NCBI GenBank assembly: GCA_038200275.1
Contig: JBBPYC010000081.1
Span: forward strand, 90,881 to 154,880
Reading direction: 5' to 3'
Length of the DNA stretch: 64,000 bases
Source: JBBPYC01 sp038200275
GTDB taxonomy: Bacteria; Pseudomonadota; Gammaproteobacteria; Burkholderiales; Burkholderiaceae_C
In this document: piece by piece, positions 55,274 to 63,843 of the stretch
Layout of the letters: each line of letters begins with the position of its first letter
Numbering within the stretch: the first letter of the stretch is position 1
Position numbers and translations under genes: made by a program
Notes under the pieces: generated by a model
Told to the model about the DNA's origin: nothing
The model's database searches: none
The model's input: only the letters and a program-made list of their open reading frames with translations

Positions 55274-55611
55274 TCGACGCCCTCATCGCCGGCAAGCTCT
55301 ACGGCACGCCCGAGCAGCGCACCGGCAAAAGCGGCAAGCCCTTCGTCGTGGCCAAGGTTCGAGCCGCCGTCGGCGGCGACGAGCAGGCGGTCTTCGTCAA
55401 CGTGCTCGCGTTCGACGAGGGGGTACAAGCCGCGCTGCTGGCGCTGGACGACGGCTGCGCGGTGGGCCTGAGCGGCAGCATCACGCCGAAGGCCTGGACC
55501 GACAAGGAAGGCAACGCACGGCCGAGCCTGGACATGATCGCGGCGGCGGTGCTTACGCCGTATCACGTCCGTCGCAGGCGCGATGCGATGGCCGATGGGG
55601 AGGCAACTTGA
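55270..55611 (+). CDS. Single-stranded DNA-binding-like protein
   Basis: A 113-residue OB-fold protein resembling short SSBs encoded by islands and phages: IAGKLYGTPEQRTGKSGKPFVVAKV, FVNVLAFDEGVQAALLAL and LSGSITPKAWTDKEGNARP, in that order. It lacks the acidic C-terminal tip of bacterial SSB. It probably protects single-stranded DNA during element replication. Translationally coupled to the preceding gene. Confidence 0.75.
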   Translation: MIDALIAGKLYGTPEQRTGKSGKPFVVAKVRAAVGGDEQAVFVNVLAFDEGVQAALLALDDGCAVGLSGSITPKAWTDKEGNARPSLDMIAAAVLTPYHVRRRRDAMADGEAT

Positions 55612-55652
55612 CGCCGGACCTTCGTCGCAAATCTTGATTTCGTGGAGCAGTA

Positions 55653-55668
55653 CGCGCGTGTACGCGCG
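55653..55668. repeat. Short GC-rich palindrome
   Basis: CGCGCGT and ACGCGCG separated by GT, in the gap between the SSB-like gene and the terminase gene. It also forms the two-copy tandem TACGCGCG. No poly-T follows, so it is not an obvious terminator. Confidence 0.5.
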
Positions 55669-55822
55669 CGAGGAGAAAAACCACCAAAAAAAGCGGGCTC
55701 GGCGGGTGCGCGAGTCATTGGCAGATGTCGGGTCAGTTGACGCAGCAAAAGTCAAAAGCCTCGCCAACGGGATAACCCCGTAGGGTTTGCTCATGGCGCT
55801 GGGCATCTGCACACTGCTGGAC

Positions 55823-56551
55823 ATGAATCGCACACCGACCACACAGCCGCCCGCCCCGCTGCCAACGCACGCCGACGCGAAGACAACGCTGACGCCCAAG
55901 CAGCAGCGATTCGTCGAGGAGTACCTAACCAATTTGAACGCGACGCAGGCCGCCATCCGTGCCGGCTACAGCGTTCGGTCGGCAGCCGAGCAGGGGTACG
56001 ACAACCTCAGAAAACCTCAGATTCAAGCCGCCATTGCAAGCGCTCGGCAACGACGGTGCGAGCGGACCGGGATCGACGCCGATCGGATCGTTCTTGAGGC
56101 CTGGCACATCGCCACCGCCGACGCGCGTGAGTTGGTCGAAGTGCATGTGCAGGCGTGTCCGCATTGCTGGAAGGGCAAGCCTTTGTCCGATGCAGCGCCC
56201 GATCGCGCGTGCACCGAATGCTTCGGATACGGCAAAGCGCAGGTTGTGCTGCATGACGTGCGCACGTTGAGCCCGACCGCGGCGGCGCTGTACGCCGGTG
56301 CTAAGCAAACAAAGTACGGCGTCGAAATCCAGATGCACAGCAAGCTCGATGCGTTGGAGAAGCTGGCCAGGCATCTCGGGCTCTACGAGAAGGACAACCA
56401 GCAGAAGGGCGACCCGCTGACGTCCCTACTTCACGCAATTGCCAACGGCAACGGCAATGGGTTCAAGCCGGTCGCGGATGACCCGGAGCGGGTACATACA
56501 GCCGATCCACTCGACGCGATATGGCGGGCTCAAAACACTCCGTCAATCTGA
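55823..56551 (+). CDS. Phage terminase small subunit
   Basis: DNA-packaging recognition protein, 242 residues. The terminase_2 pattern TPKQQRFVEEYLTNLNATQAAIRAGY (given in pieces: QQRFVEEYL, NATQAAIRAGYS) and RKPQIQAAIASARQRR is clear. After it lies a CPHC...CTEC zinc-ribbon insert, CPHCWKGKP to CTECFGYG. The C-terminus has KLDALEKLARHLGLY. Start: ATG 55823, or ATG 55793. No large terminase subunit follows, so packaging function is probably lost. Confidence 0.8.
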   Translation: MNRTPTTQPPAPLPTHADAKTTLTPKQQRFVEEYLTNLNATQAAIRAGYSVRSAAEQGYDNLRKPQIQAAIASARQRRCERTGIDADRIVLEAWHIATADARELVEVHVQACPHCWKGKPLSDAAPDRACTECFGYGKAQVVLHDVRTLSPTAAALYAGAKQTKYGVEIQMHSKLDALEKLARHLGLYEKDNQQKGDPLTSLLHAIANGNGNGFKPVADDPERVHTADPLDAIWRAQNTPSI

Positions 56552-56577
56552 GGGAAAAGTAGCCGAAGAAAGCGACG

Positions 56578-57378
56578 TTGATCTCCGGAGGTGCGTCGTC
56601 ATGGGCGCGCGACCAGTCGGGCATGGTGGTGCCAGTAGCGCAATTGGAGGACAAATTTCAGGCGTTCTCGACAGTGCAAAAAGCGCAGCGCCTGCTGCGC
56701 AACGGCAAGGTCGAGCCCGGCATGCTCAAAGCCCTGCAGGGTATGCCGCTCGACCAGTTCGACCAGTTCGACGCGCTGATTGCATCCCGCTACGAGTTGC
56801 AAATGCTAAAAGCAGGCGTGGTCTGGACCGATGCCGAATTGCGCTCGCAGTTGAAGCTGAACGATGGGCAAATGGTGCTCTACAAAAAATTCCGCATGAC
56901 CACCGATCGAAGCCATCGACACGATGGCGAGGGCCGACATGCTGCGCTTCGGTGGCGAGGATATGCGCGACCTGCGGCAGATGGTGACGGACGCACCGAC
57001 CGTGCAAGACGTGGCGATCCTGCTGCGCGACGCCGTGCTCAACGCAGCGGGAGCCAACCCGACGCGCAATGCGTAGCTGACCGCAACTGCGAACGGCATG
57101 TATCGACTGGGCCAACAAGGTGAAGACGCTGCATGGCAAAGGCTACGCACCCCTGTCCCGCTTCGGCAATTACACGGTCGACGTGTTGCATAACGGCGCG
57201 CGAGGCCAATACCGCAGCGATGCAGCTGCGCACTGAGTTCGGCGCCGATACAGCGTCGCAGGGCATGCTGTCGGATGACAACGTTCAATTTGTCCGCAGG
57301 CATCCCGCAGGAATCGCTCGGGCTATTCGGCAACGAGCCGGCTCTCAGAATCATCTCAAGGGTGCACTCTGTGCGTGA
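56578..57378 (+). pseudogene. Remnant of a phage PLxRFG-domain protein
   Basis: Coding traces of one long protein now split over frames. First: LEDKFQAFSTVQKAQRLL and FDQFDQFDALIASRYE to about 56910. Then, in another frame, ADMLRFGGEDMRDLRQMV and VQDVAILLRDAVLNAAG. After stops, KVKTLHGKGYAPLSRFGNY with TVDVLHNGARG, which contains the PLxRFG motif (PLSRFG); then TAAMQLRTEFGADTASQGM. At least three frame changes and internal stops make it nonfunctional. Such proteins are very large in phages, so most of the gene is missing. Confidence 0.65.
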
Positions 57379-57532
57379 CGGATTCGTCGAATCTGGAATG
57401 AGATGTGATCCCACCCAAGTGCACCGACAATTGCGCATTTCTTCCGTGCGATAGTGCATTTGGGATCGAATAATCGATCACCGCATCATCGCGCCCATGC
57501 GGCTCGTGGGTAGTGCAACTGGAGAACGTAAT

Positions 57533-57760
57533 TTGAAAAAAGTGACTTGGTTTCTCGGCGGCGTTGGTATGGCCGCCATGCTTATCGCGGGAGCCGCTAA
57601 TGCAAAGGGCAGCCATTCGAGCGGTTCGCGAGCCAGCTACGGCGGTAGTAGCCATAGCAGCGCGCATGGGGGCAAGTACGCGGGAGGCTCTGGCTCTTCG
57701 CACCGCGGCGGCACTTACTCGAGCCCGTCCGGCAGTCGCCGATACGGAACTCATAAATAG
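57533..57760 (+). CDS. Small exported Gly/Ser/His-rich protein
   Basis: A 75-residue protein with a signal peptide (KKVTWFLGGVGMAAMLIAG, cleavage near ANAKG) and a mature part composed of Gly, Ser, His and Tyr in repetitive pattern (GGSSHSSAHGGKYAGGSG). The TTG at 57533 follows a GGAG site; the ATG at 57497 is another start. Function unknown; metal or surface binding is guesswork. Confidence 0.5.
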   Translation: MKKVTWFLGGVGMAAMLIAGAANAKGSHSSGSRASYGGSSHSSAHGGKYAGGSGSSHRGGTYSSPSGSRRYGTHK

Positions 57761-58171
57761 TCTTAATGCCGACTGATCCATTCGGGAGAAGTTGACGTCA
57801 GATGACCATGTTGTGCGGCAACCTCGCGTCGACTTGGTTCTGCGCGTCAGCGCAATTCATGGTCGGCACGGCGCACATGAGCTAATGGGCAGTCTATGGA
57901 TCAATTACTGTTGTGTTTTCACAGTGATGCAGACGAGCTTTCCACTAACGCCAAGATGCCGTGCGTCACATGGAACGATGTCGCCGCATTCCCATTGGTG
58001 TTCAGACAAGAGAGATCACCATTTTTTAGATTTGGTGCGTCCGTTGTTTGATCGAATGAATGGGAATGTGTCCCTCGCGGAGACCTTTGTAGCTCTCCGC
58101 GACGTCCTCTTTTCTCGCCTGATGTAGGGCTAATTGCGCCTGACCCATAGGTCAGTCGGCGGCGCTCCATC
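57761..58171. other. Gap with a possible broken small gene
   Basis: About 410 bases. A short frame from ATG 57897 (MDQLLLCFHSDADELST) runs to a stop near 58050; a second frame gives PLFDRMNGNVSLAETFVAL up to 58127. One shift near 58020 would join them into a protein of roughly 75 residues. Nothing is recognisable and evidence is weak. Confidence 0.3.
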
Positions 58172-59116
58172 GTGCTTGCGTCCTCACACCAAATCGGCAA
58201 CGCCCTGACTGTGATGCAGCTACAACTCGATCTGCTCGCCTCGACGTGCACCCCAGTACGGGATGATCTCGCGAACGTATCTGACTTCGCGGAGCGCTCA
58301 ATGCTCGATGCTTTGTTGGAGGAATCGCGCATGTACCGCAGCAGTGCGCAGTACATGGAGCTTCTGGCCTTCGTAGTGCGGCTGCGTAATTTCGCACCCT
58401 TTAACGCGATGCTGCTGCAAATACAAAAGCCTGGCTTGATGTACGCGGCGACGCGGAGCGATTGGATGAAGCGCTTTGGGCGGGTACCCAAAGAAGGCAG
58501 GCGACCGTTGCTGATTTTGTGGCCGTTTGCTCCGGTGGCCTTGGTGTACGACGTGGCGGACACCGATGGCCCTCCATTGCCTGATGGCGTGCGTCCGTTT
58601 CAGGCCACGGGGGCGATAGATGAGAAAGCGCTTGCCGGCTTTCGCGTCCGGATCGAGAAGAAGCGTATTCAGTGGGTGGCTGCGGATGCTGGCGAAGGCA
58701 GCGCAGGTTCAATAGGCCGCGCACCTATCAAACCGGGCGATGAGGTGGACGACTTGCGCTACCGCCTGAAGGTCAATGCGTCGCATGCTCCTGCGGTGCA
58801 GTTTGCAACGCTGGCTCATGAGCTGGGTCATCTGTTCCTTAGCCATCTGGGGCGAGACAAAACACTCGGCATCCCGACACGCATACGGTTGGGCGATCGA
58901 CAGCGCGAGATAGAAGCCGAGTCGGTTTCTTATATTGTGTGCACGCGCAACGGCGTGCAGACCAACTCCGAGGCGTATTTGAGCAATTACGTCCAGTGCA
59001 ACACGACTGCACAAGACCTGGACATCTATCAGATCTTGCGCGCTGCAGGTCAAGTTGAAAGCATGTTGGGATTGGCAGTCCCCACCGCTATGCCAGCGCG
59101 GAAAAGCTTTGGGTGA
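58172..59116 (+). CDS. ImmA/IrrE-type zinc metallopeptidase (ArdC-like)
   Basis: A 314-residue protein. The first third, YMELLAFVVRLRNFAPFNAML and KPGLMYAATRSDWMKRFGR, resembles the N-terminal domain of ArdC-type antirestriction proteins. The C-terminal half has a gluzincin motif, ATLAHELGHLFLSH (HExxH), with a downstream Glu in EIEAESVSYIVCTRNGV, as in ImmA/IrrE peptidases that cleave phage-type repressors. The start is uncertain: GTG at 58172 or ATG at 58214. It may control the element or protect it from restriction. Confidence 0.75.
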   Translation: MLASSHQIGNALTVMQLQLDLLASTCTPVRDDLANVSDFAERSMLDALLEESRMYRSSAQYMELLAFVVRLRNFAPFNAMLLQIQKPGLMYAATRSDWMKRFGRVPKEGRRPLLILWPFAPVALVYDVADTDGPPLPDGVRPFQATGAIDEKALAGFRVRIEKKRIQWVAADAGEGSAGSIGRAPIKPGDEVDDLRYRLKVNASHAPAVQFATLAHELGHLFLSHLGRDKTLGIPTRIRLGDRQREIEAESVSYIVCTRNGVQTNSEAYLSNYVQCNTTAQDLDIYQILRAAGQVESMLGLAVPTAMPARKSFG

Positions 59117-59423
59117 CGATCAACATTATTCAACTAGAGAAAGCAGTTTGTCCTGAGCGGTCAGTCACTGCGCTTCGACGGATGGCTGCTTTGCAGCGGC
59201 TGCGGACGCGGGGTTCGGACGGTCGTACTCACGCTGATTGCCACCAAGTAGTCGTTGGACCCCGCAACAGGTGCTGGCTCGAACGAAGACAGCACGAGGT
59301 ATTGCAGCCATAGGACCTATAAGAGGCAGTTCGCGCGGCGCCGACGGCAGCACGGCCCACTGAACAGGAGAAGCGAAGTCTCTCTTCGGACGCCGGGCTG
59401 GTGCTCTAGCGCGCGAGGTCGGC
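59117..59423. other. Intergenic region with island repeat
   Basis: No gene supported. It contains GCTTTGCAGCGGCTGCGG near 59192, which resembles AGCTTTGCAGCGATTGCAG near 60747 on the other side of the Sel1 gene. Both are flanked by GCGGTC-like and TTCAG-like bits. They may be dispersed repeats of the element. Confidence 0.35.
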
Positions 59424-60212
59424 CTACTGACCGAGCTTTCTCAAGAGGTCGGCAGCGTCATGATTCCCTTGGTCGCAAGCTTTGCGCAACCAAGGTAGTG
59501 CGCGCGCTCGATCAGCTGGCAGGCCTTCACCATTGACGAGCATCCATCCGATCGTGTACTGGGCGTGCGAATGTCCATGCTCAGCAGCACGAAGGTACCA
59601 GTCGAGCGCCGCCTTGGCATCTCTGCGCTGCCCGTACGCGCCCATGAGCAAGAGGCCCATGAGGCACTCAGCGTCGGGGTTGCTCTGGTCGGCCGACTTG
59701 CGCGCCCACTTCTCGGCGAGCACAGCATTCCGCTCGACGCCATCGCCGCGTATATAAATAAGTCCAAGGGTGTATTGGGCTCGGGGCTCGCCGGCCTCGG
59801 CCGCGCGCAGATACCAGCTCATGGCTGCCGTCATATCCACAGGACCGCCCAGCCCCTCTCGATGCAGCTGACCCAGTTCGAAAAAGGCTTCGACTTTCCC
59901 CGCCTCTGCAGCGGCCTGATACCACTTCACTGCTTCAAAGTTGTCCTTCTCGGCTCCCCATCCGTTAAACCGCATCTGGGCCAGCGTGTACTGAGCTTCA
60001 ACGATGCCGACCTCCGCGGCCTTCTTGAAGTAGGCGAGCGCCTTTGATAGGTCTTCCCCAACACCGATCCCCTGGAAGTAGACGACACCAAGGGCGTGCA
60101 AAGATTTGCCGTGACCTGCATCGGCCAGCTTGGTAAACATCGGCAGCGCGCGCGACCGGTCCCCGCTATTGAAGACATCGGATGCGGCTTCGTACTCAGC
60201 TTGAATCGACAC
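59424..60212 (-). CDS. Sel1-repeat protein
   Basis: A 262-residue protein built of about six Sel1-like repeats of 36 residues, for example GKSLHALGVVYFQGIG, YTLAQMRFNGWG, FELGQLHREGLGG, YTLGLIYIRGDG and YTIGWMLVNGEG. No signal peptide, so probably cytosolic. Such proteins mediate protein contacts; in islands they are found with toxins and signalling genes. It runs opposite to its neighbours and has its own 5' region. Confidence 0.85.
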   Translation of the reverse strand: MSIQAEYEAASDVFNSGDRSRALPMFTKLADAGHGKSLHALGVVYFQGIGVGEDLSKALAYFKKAAEVGIVEAQYTLAQMRFNGWGAEKDNFEAVKWYQAAAEAGKVEAFFELGQLHREGLGGPVDMTAAMSWYLRAAEAGEPRAQYTLGLIYIRGDGVERNAVLAEKWARKSADQSNPDAECLMGLLLMGAYGQRRDAKAALDWYLRAAEHGHSHAQYTIGWMLVNGEGLPADRARALPWLRKACDQGNHDAADLLRKLGQ

Positions 60213-61126
60213 TGGAATTGTCCCTCCTGGGAATGAAGTAGTCAGACCTCAGCAAGCCCACACGGGCCCTGGCGCGGGGAGTGAGAGTCACAAATGTATG
60301 GCAATGCTCGGTCGAGCTTCGACGGTCCCGCACATGGGGTCTCCACTCGGTCCGGGCAGGCTTGGACGATCTTGCGGCGACCGGTCCCGCATCTCTGAAG
60401 GCATTTGAACCGCACCGCTGTCGCTCAACCCCTGGAGACTCCCATGAACACCTCCCACCCACACCCGAGACGCCCCGCCGGTCGCCCGTAGCCAGCCTTT
60501 GATAGGCGATACCAGGACAATGGAGTCAGTTCAGGGTTGGCAGTAACAGTTCACACCGAGCGAAACCGGCCCTTCAAAGCGGGCTCACCGCACCCATCGC
60601 TGAATACCCGGTCTTGGAGGTGAAGCAGCCGCACTGGCCGTCAATCGCTAAATGACCGCTGACGACCGTCGCCGCCGTTCAGTCCGGCGGAAGCGAATGG
60701 CTCAAATCAGTCTCCTGCGGTCGTTCAGCTCCATTGCCTTAACGCCAGCTTTGCAGCGATTGCAGTCGTTTAGGTCGGAGCGCCGGATGACAGTTCCTGG
60801 CCAGATTCGGATATTCGAAATTCATGAAACCAGCTGCGCCAACGACCGGTCCTAATGTTCAGCGGACACAGGCAGATCACGGCGACGGAAACTCTGAAGC
60901 AGTCCTTCGATGACCTCAAGCACCTAGCGGCGGCGAAACTCGATGATGTTCCGACGCGATTTGCTGAATCAACGTTTCAGGCAATCTGTTCGTTCAGTGG
61001 GTGAGGTACTGCGAAGCTGCGGCGGTGACATCTGCGAATTGTGCCGAACCGTTGTCAAGCAATATTCACGCAGTGTCACGATGCGTGAGATGTCTTCAAA
61101 CTGACGATTCAACCGGAGATGACGAA
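60213..61126. other. 914-base region without a firm gene
   Basis: Mostly noncoding. A short frame, ATG 60855 to TGA 61004 (49 residues, MFSGHRQITATETLK and FAESTFQAICSFSG), is the only plausible small gene and has no match I know. Units like GCGGTCGTTCAG recur (60719, and variants near 60655 and 60760). The last 120 bases should hold the promoter of the ATPase operon. It may be a scar of earlier insertions. Confidence 0.35.
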
Positions 61127-62518
61127 ATGCTGACTGAACTGCAGATAAAAAACTTCAAGGCATGGCAGGACACCGGGGTGATTCGCCTAGCGCCTTTAAC
61201 CGTGATCTTCGGTGCCAACAGCTCTGGCAAGTCCAGCCTCGGTCATTTGATGCTCGCGTTGAAGCAGACTGTTCAGCTCACGGACCGCAAGCGCGCTCTG
61301 CATCTGGGCGACGAAAGCTCGTTGATTGATCTAGGGACGTTCTCCGATTGTCTTTACGGCCATGACTTGAAGCAGCCCCTTGAGTTCTCGCTGCGCTGGC
61401 GTCTGCCTGGTACCCTTACCCTAAAGAATGCTTTGGATGCAACGCACGTATATCGCGGCGACGAGCTTCGGCTCTCGAGTACTCTGCGCGCCGACAAAGC
61501 CGATCAGCCGCAGACTACTTCATTTAGGTACGAGTTGTTCGATCGGGAAAGCGAGGTTCTAACCGTTAAGCACGATCGTGGTCCGACACAGGCGAGGCTC
61601 GAGTGCTCTCCGCTGAAGCTGGTGCGCGCGGTCGGCCGAACATGGCCTGTCGAGCCGCCGGAAAAGTTCTATCGGTTCTCGGATCGGACCCTGCTGCGGT
61701 ACCAGAATGCGGATTTTCTTGCCGACTTTGCGCTCCAGACCGAGCGTGTGCTAGATCAGCTGTTCTTCCTCGGTCCGCTTCGCCAGCCGCCACGACGCAC
61801 CTATCAATGGTCCGGCGATACCCTTCCAGATGTGGGGGCATTAGGCCAATACGCCATTCCCGCCCTTTTAGCCGCCACCGCGCAGGACCGAAAATTGAAC
61901 CGCGGGCACAGACAACGCGTCCAGCGATTCGACGAGTTCATTGCGCGGTGGATGACCGATCTCGGGGTTATAGACAGTTTCACGGTTAGGTCTGTCGCCA
62001 AGGGGCGTAAAGAGTATGAGGTGTTGGTGAAGACCCACCCGAAGTCGCCCGAAGTCAGATTGACGGACGTGGGATTCGGTGTCTCACAGGTCTTGCCGGC
62101 GCTAGTGCAGGCGTTCTATGCACCACCAGGTTCGACGATTTGGATGGAGCAGCCAGAAATTCACCTCCACCCGATGGCGCAGTCCAACTTGGCGGACCTG
62201 TTCATCAGCGCAGTGAAGTCCTACGAGAATAGCGCCCCACGCAACACGCAATTGATAGTTGAAACGCACTCCGAGCATTTCTTGACGCGTCTGCAGCGAC
62301 GCGTAGCCGAGCAGGTGATTAGTGCTGAAGATGTGGCGATCTATTTCGTCAATCGAAAAGCGTCGGGGGCTGACATGGAGGCGTTGCGCTTAAACATGTT
62401 CGGTGACATCGAGAACTGGCCAGAAAACTTCTTTGGCGACGAAATGGGTGACATTGCAGCGCGCACGATGGCGGCAATGCAACTGCAGAGCGGTGTCATC
62501 GATGGGCAACGTTTGTGA
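61127..62518 (+). CDS. AAA ATPase with DUF3696-type C-terminus (OLD/RecF-like)
   Basis: A 463-residue ABC/SMC-like ATPase. N-terminus: LTELQIKNFKAWQDTG with Walker A GANSSGKS (29-36). Middle: long insertion with charged helices. C-terminal half: VRLTDVGFGVSQVLPALVQ (signature), Walker B IWMEQPEIHLHP and LIVETHSEHFLTRLQRR (His switch). The end MFGDIENWPENFFGDEMGD matches the DUF3696 motif. Such ATPases pair with effector nucleases in defence modules. It is first in a three-gene operon: GTGA overlap with the next gene. Confidence 0.85.
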   Translation: MLTELQIKNFKAWQDTGVIRLAPLTVIFGANSSGKSSLGHLMLALKQTVQLTDRKRALHLGDESSLIDLGTFSDCLYGHDLKQPLEFSLRWRLPGTLTLKNALDATHVYRGDELRLSSTLRADKADQPQTTSFRYELFDRESEVLTVKHDRGPTQARLECSPLKLVRAVGRTWPVEPPEKFYRFSDRTLLRYQNADFLADFALQTERVLDQLFFLGPLRQPPRRTYQWSGDTLPDVGALGQYAIPALLAATAQDRKLNRGHRQRVQRFDEFIARWMTDLGVIDSFTVRSVAKGRKEYEVLVKTHPKSPEVRLTDVGFGVSQVLPALVQAFYAPPGSTIWMEQPEIHLHPMAQSNLADLFISAVKSYENSAPRNTQLIVETHSEHFLTRLQRRVAEQVISAEDVAIYFVNRKASGADMEALRLNMFGDIENWPENFFGDEMGDIAARTMAAMQLQSGVIDGQRL

Positions 62519-63054
62519 GTGCTGTGGTGATCGACACGAATGTGCTGCTGGTGGCCAACGGAAGTCATCAGGGCGTTTCTGCAGCATGCCGGGCTGAGTG
62601 CGTGAGTAGGCTTGTGGCTCGCCAGAAGGCAGGGGTGGTAGTAGTCGACGATGCGTTCAGAATCCTGCGCGAGTACCAAAGGAAGACTCAACCGAATCAG
62701 CCTAAGGGTGTGGGAGATGTGTTTCTCAAGTGGCTGCTGCAAAACGTAGCCAATCAGCTTCGAGTTCATCAAGTACCTTTAACCGAAACGGCGCCCAAGG
62801 AATTCGCTGAGTTTCCGGACTCGACGCTGCAGCCGCAATTTGATGCCTCTGATCGCGTGTTCGCAGCCGCGGCCCATGCACACCCCAACAAGCCGGTGAT
62901 CTGGCAAGCTGCGGACTGCAAGTGGCTGGCGTGGTGGCCGCAGCTTTCTGCCCATGGTATCGAGGTTGATTTTCTTTGTCCGACGGACGTGCAGCAGGTC
63001 TACGCATTGAAGTTCCCTCAACTCTCCGTACCTGATCTGCCTAATCGTGCATGA
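62515..63054 (+). CDS. PIN-like putative nuclease
   Basis: A 179-residue protein that begins VVIDTNVLLVANGSH, the classical PIN start (Asp7, Asn9), with VVVVDDAFRILREYQ (Asp45-Asp46, Glu53), QFDASDRVFAAAA (Asp110, Asp113) and ADCKWLAW (Asp134). These acidic residues are at the spacing expected for a PIN-fold metal-dependent ribonuclease. It is coupled on both sides by 4-base overlaps. RNA or DNA substrate is unknown; the RNA ligase-like neighbour suggests RNA. Confidence 0.75.
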   Translation: MSAVVIDTNVLLVANGSHQGVSAACRAECVSRLVARQKAGVVVVDDAFRILREYQRKTQPNQPKGVGDVFLKWLLQNVANQLRVHQVPLTETAPKEFAEFPDSTLQPQFDASDRVFAAAAHAHPNKPVIWQAADCKWLAWWPQLSAHGIEVDFLCPTDVQQVYALKFPQLSVPDLPNRA

Positions 63055-63737
63055 CCGAATTCTTCCGCTTTCCCCACACCCCACATCTCGCCTGGCTCGG
63101 CGACGATGAGCCGCGAGACGACAAGGTGCTCTCGCCGGAAGAAATGCGCACGATATTAGTAGGGGAGGTGATCGTCGAGGAGAAGCTCGACGGGGCAAAC
63201 CTGGGCTTCTCGGTGTCGGCTGACGGCAAGCTCCAGGCACAGAACCGCAGCCAGTTCGTAGTGCCTCCACATGCTGGCCAGTTTGGTCGATTGAGGTCAT
63301 GGGTTCCGGCCCATGAAGACTCACTCATCGCGGCGCTAGGCTCAAACCTCATTGCGTTCGGCGAATGGTGTGCCGCCCGACATTCGCTGACGTATCAGCA
63401 GCTGCCCGACTGGTGGTTGCTGTTTGACGTTTATGACCGAAGTGAACAGCGCTTTTGGTCGACTGCAAGGCGCGACATATGGGCATCCACGCTAGGTGTT
63501 ACGACAGTGCCGACGCTGATGCGCGGCAAAGTATCCCTCAAGGAGCTGATGCAAATGCTGGAGATTCGCAGCAGCGAGTTCTCAGCCGGCTGCTTGGAAG
63601 GCGTTGTAGTGCGCGCGGAGCACGACGATTGGCTAACAGTCCGAGCGAAGCTCGTCCGAGCAGATTTCACTCAGAACATTGACGACCACTGGCGCGCTCG
63701 GACACTTGAGTGGAATCGCTTGAGGAATGCCGAATGA
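63051..63737 (+). CDS. RNA ligase-like nucleotidyltransferase
   Basis: A 228-residue protein with ligase motifs in order: motif I EEKLDGAN with nucleophile Lys45, motif III IAFGEWCAARHS, motif IV LEGVVVRAE (Glu183) and motif V RAKLVRADF (Lys200). It looks like the adenylylation domain of an Rnl2-type RNA ligase, without a separate C-terminal domain (T4 Rnl2 has about 330 residues). It should make a ligase-AMP and seal or cap RNA ends. The ATGA overlap with the PIN-like gene shows tight coupling. Confidence 0.85.
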   Translation: MTEFFRFPHTPHLAWLGDDEPRDDKVLSPEEMRTILVGEVIVEEKLDGANLGFSVSADGKLQAQNRSQFVVPPHAGQFGRLRSWVPAHEDSLIAALGSNLIAFGEWCAARHSLTYQQLPDWWLLFDVYDRSEQRFWSTARRDIWASTLGVTTVPTLMRGKVSLKELMQMLEIRSSEFSAGCLEGVVVRAEHDDWLTVRAKLVRADFTQNIDDHWRARTLEWNRLRNAE

Positions 63738-63843
63738 TCGACAAGCTGCTGAGGAAGTCCAGTACTTGTTGGGTGGCCTCACCAACGACCGTCGGCCTGC
63801 ATATCATCCGGCGGCCTTTGGCTTGGGCTAGGTCGTGTTAACA

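Noticed and set aside
54822..55637. A 271-codon frame overlapping the primase-helicase tail region and SSB
   Set aside because: The frame starting at 54818 has an ATGA junction with the SSB-like gene and a Cys cluster; the other frame overlaps both and is Arg/Ser-rich without motifs.
60640..60800. Integron attC-like site near the Sel1 gene
   Set aside because: The half-sites do not fit GTTRRRY/RYYYAAC, and there is no integron integrase or cassette array in view.
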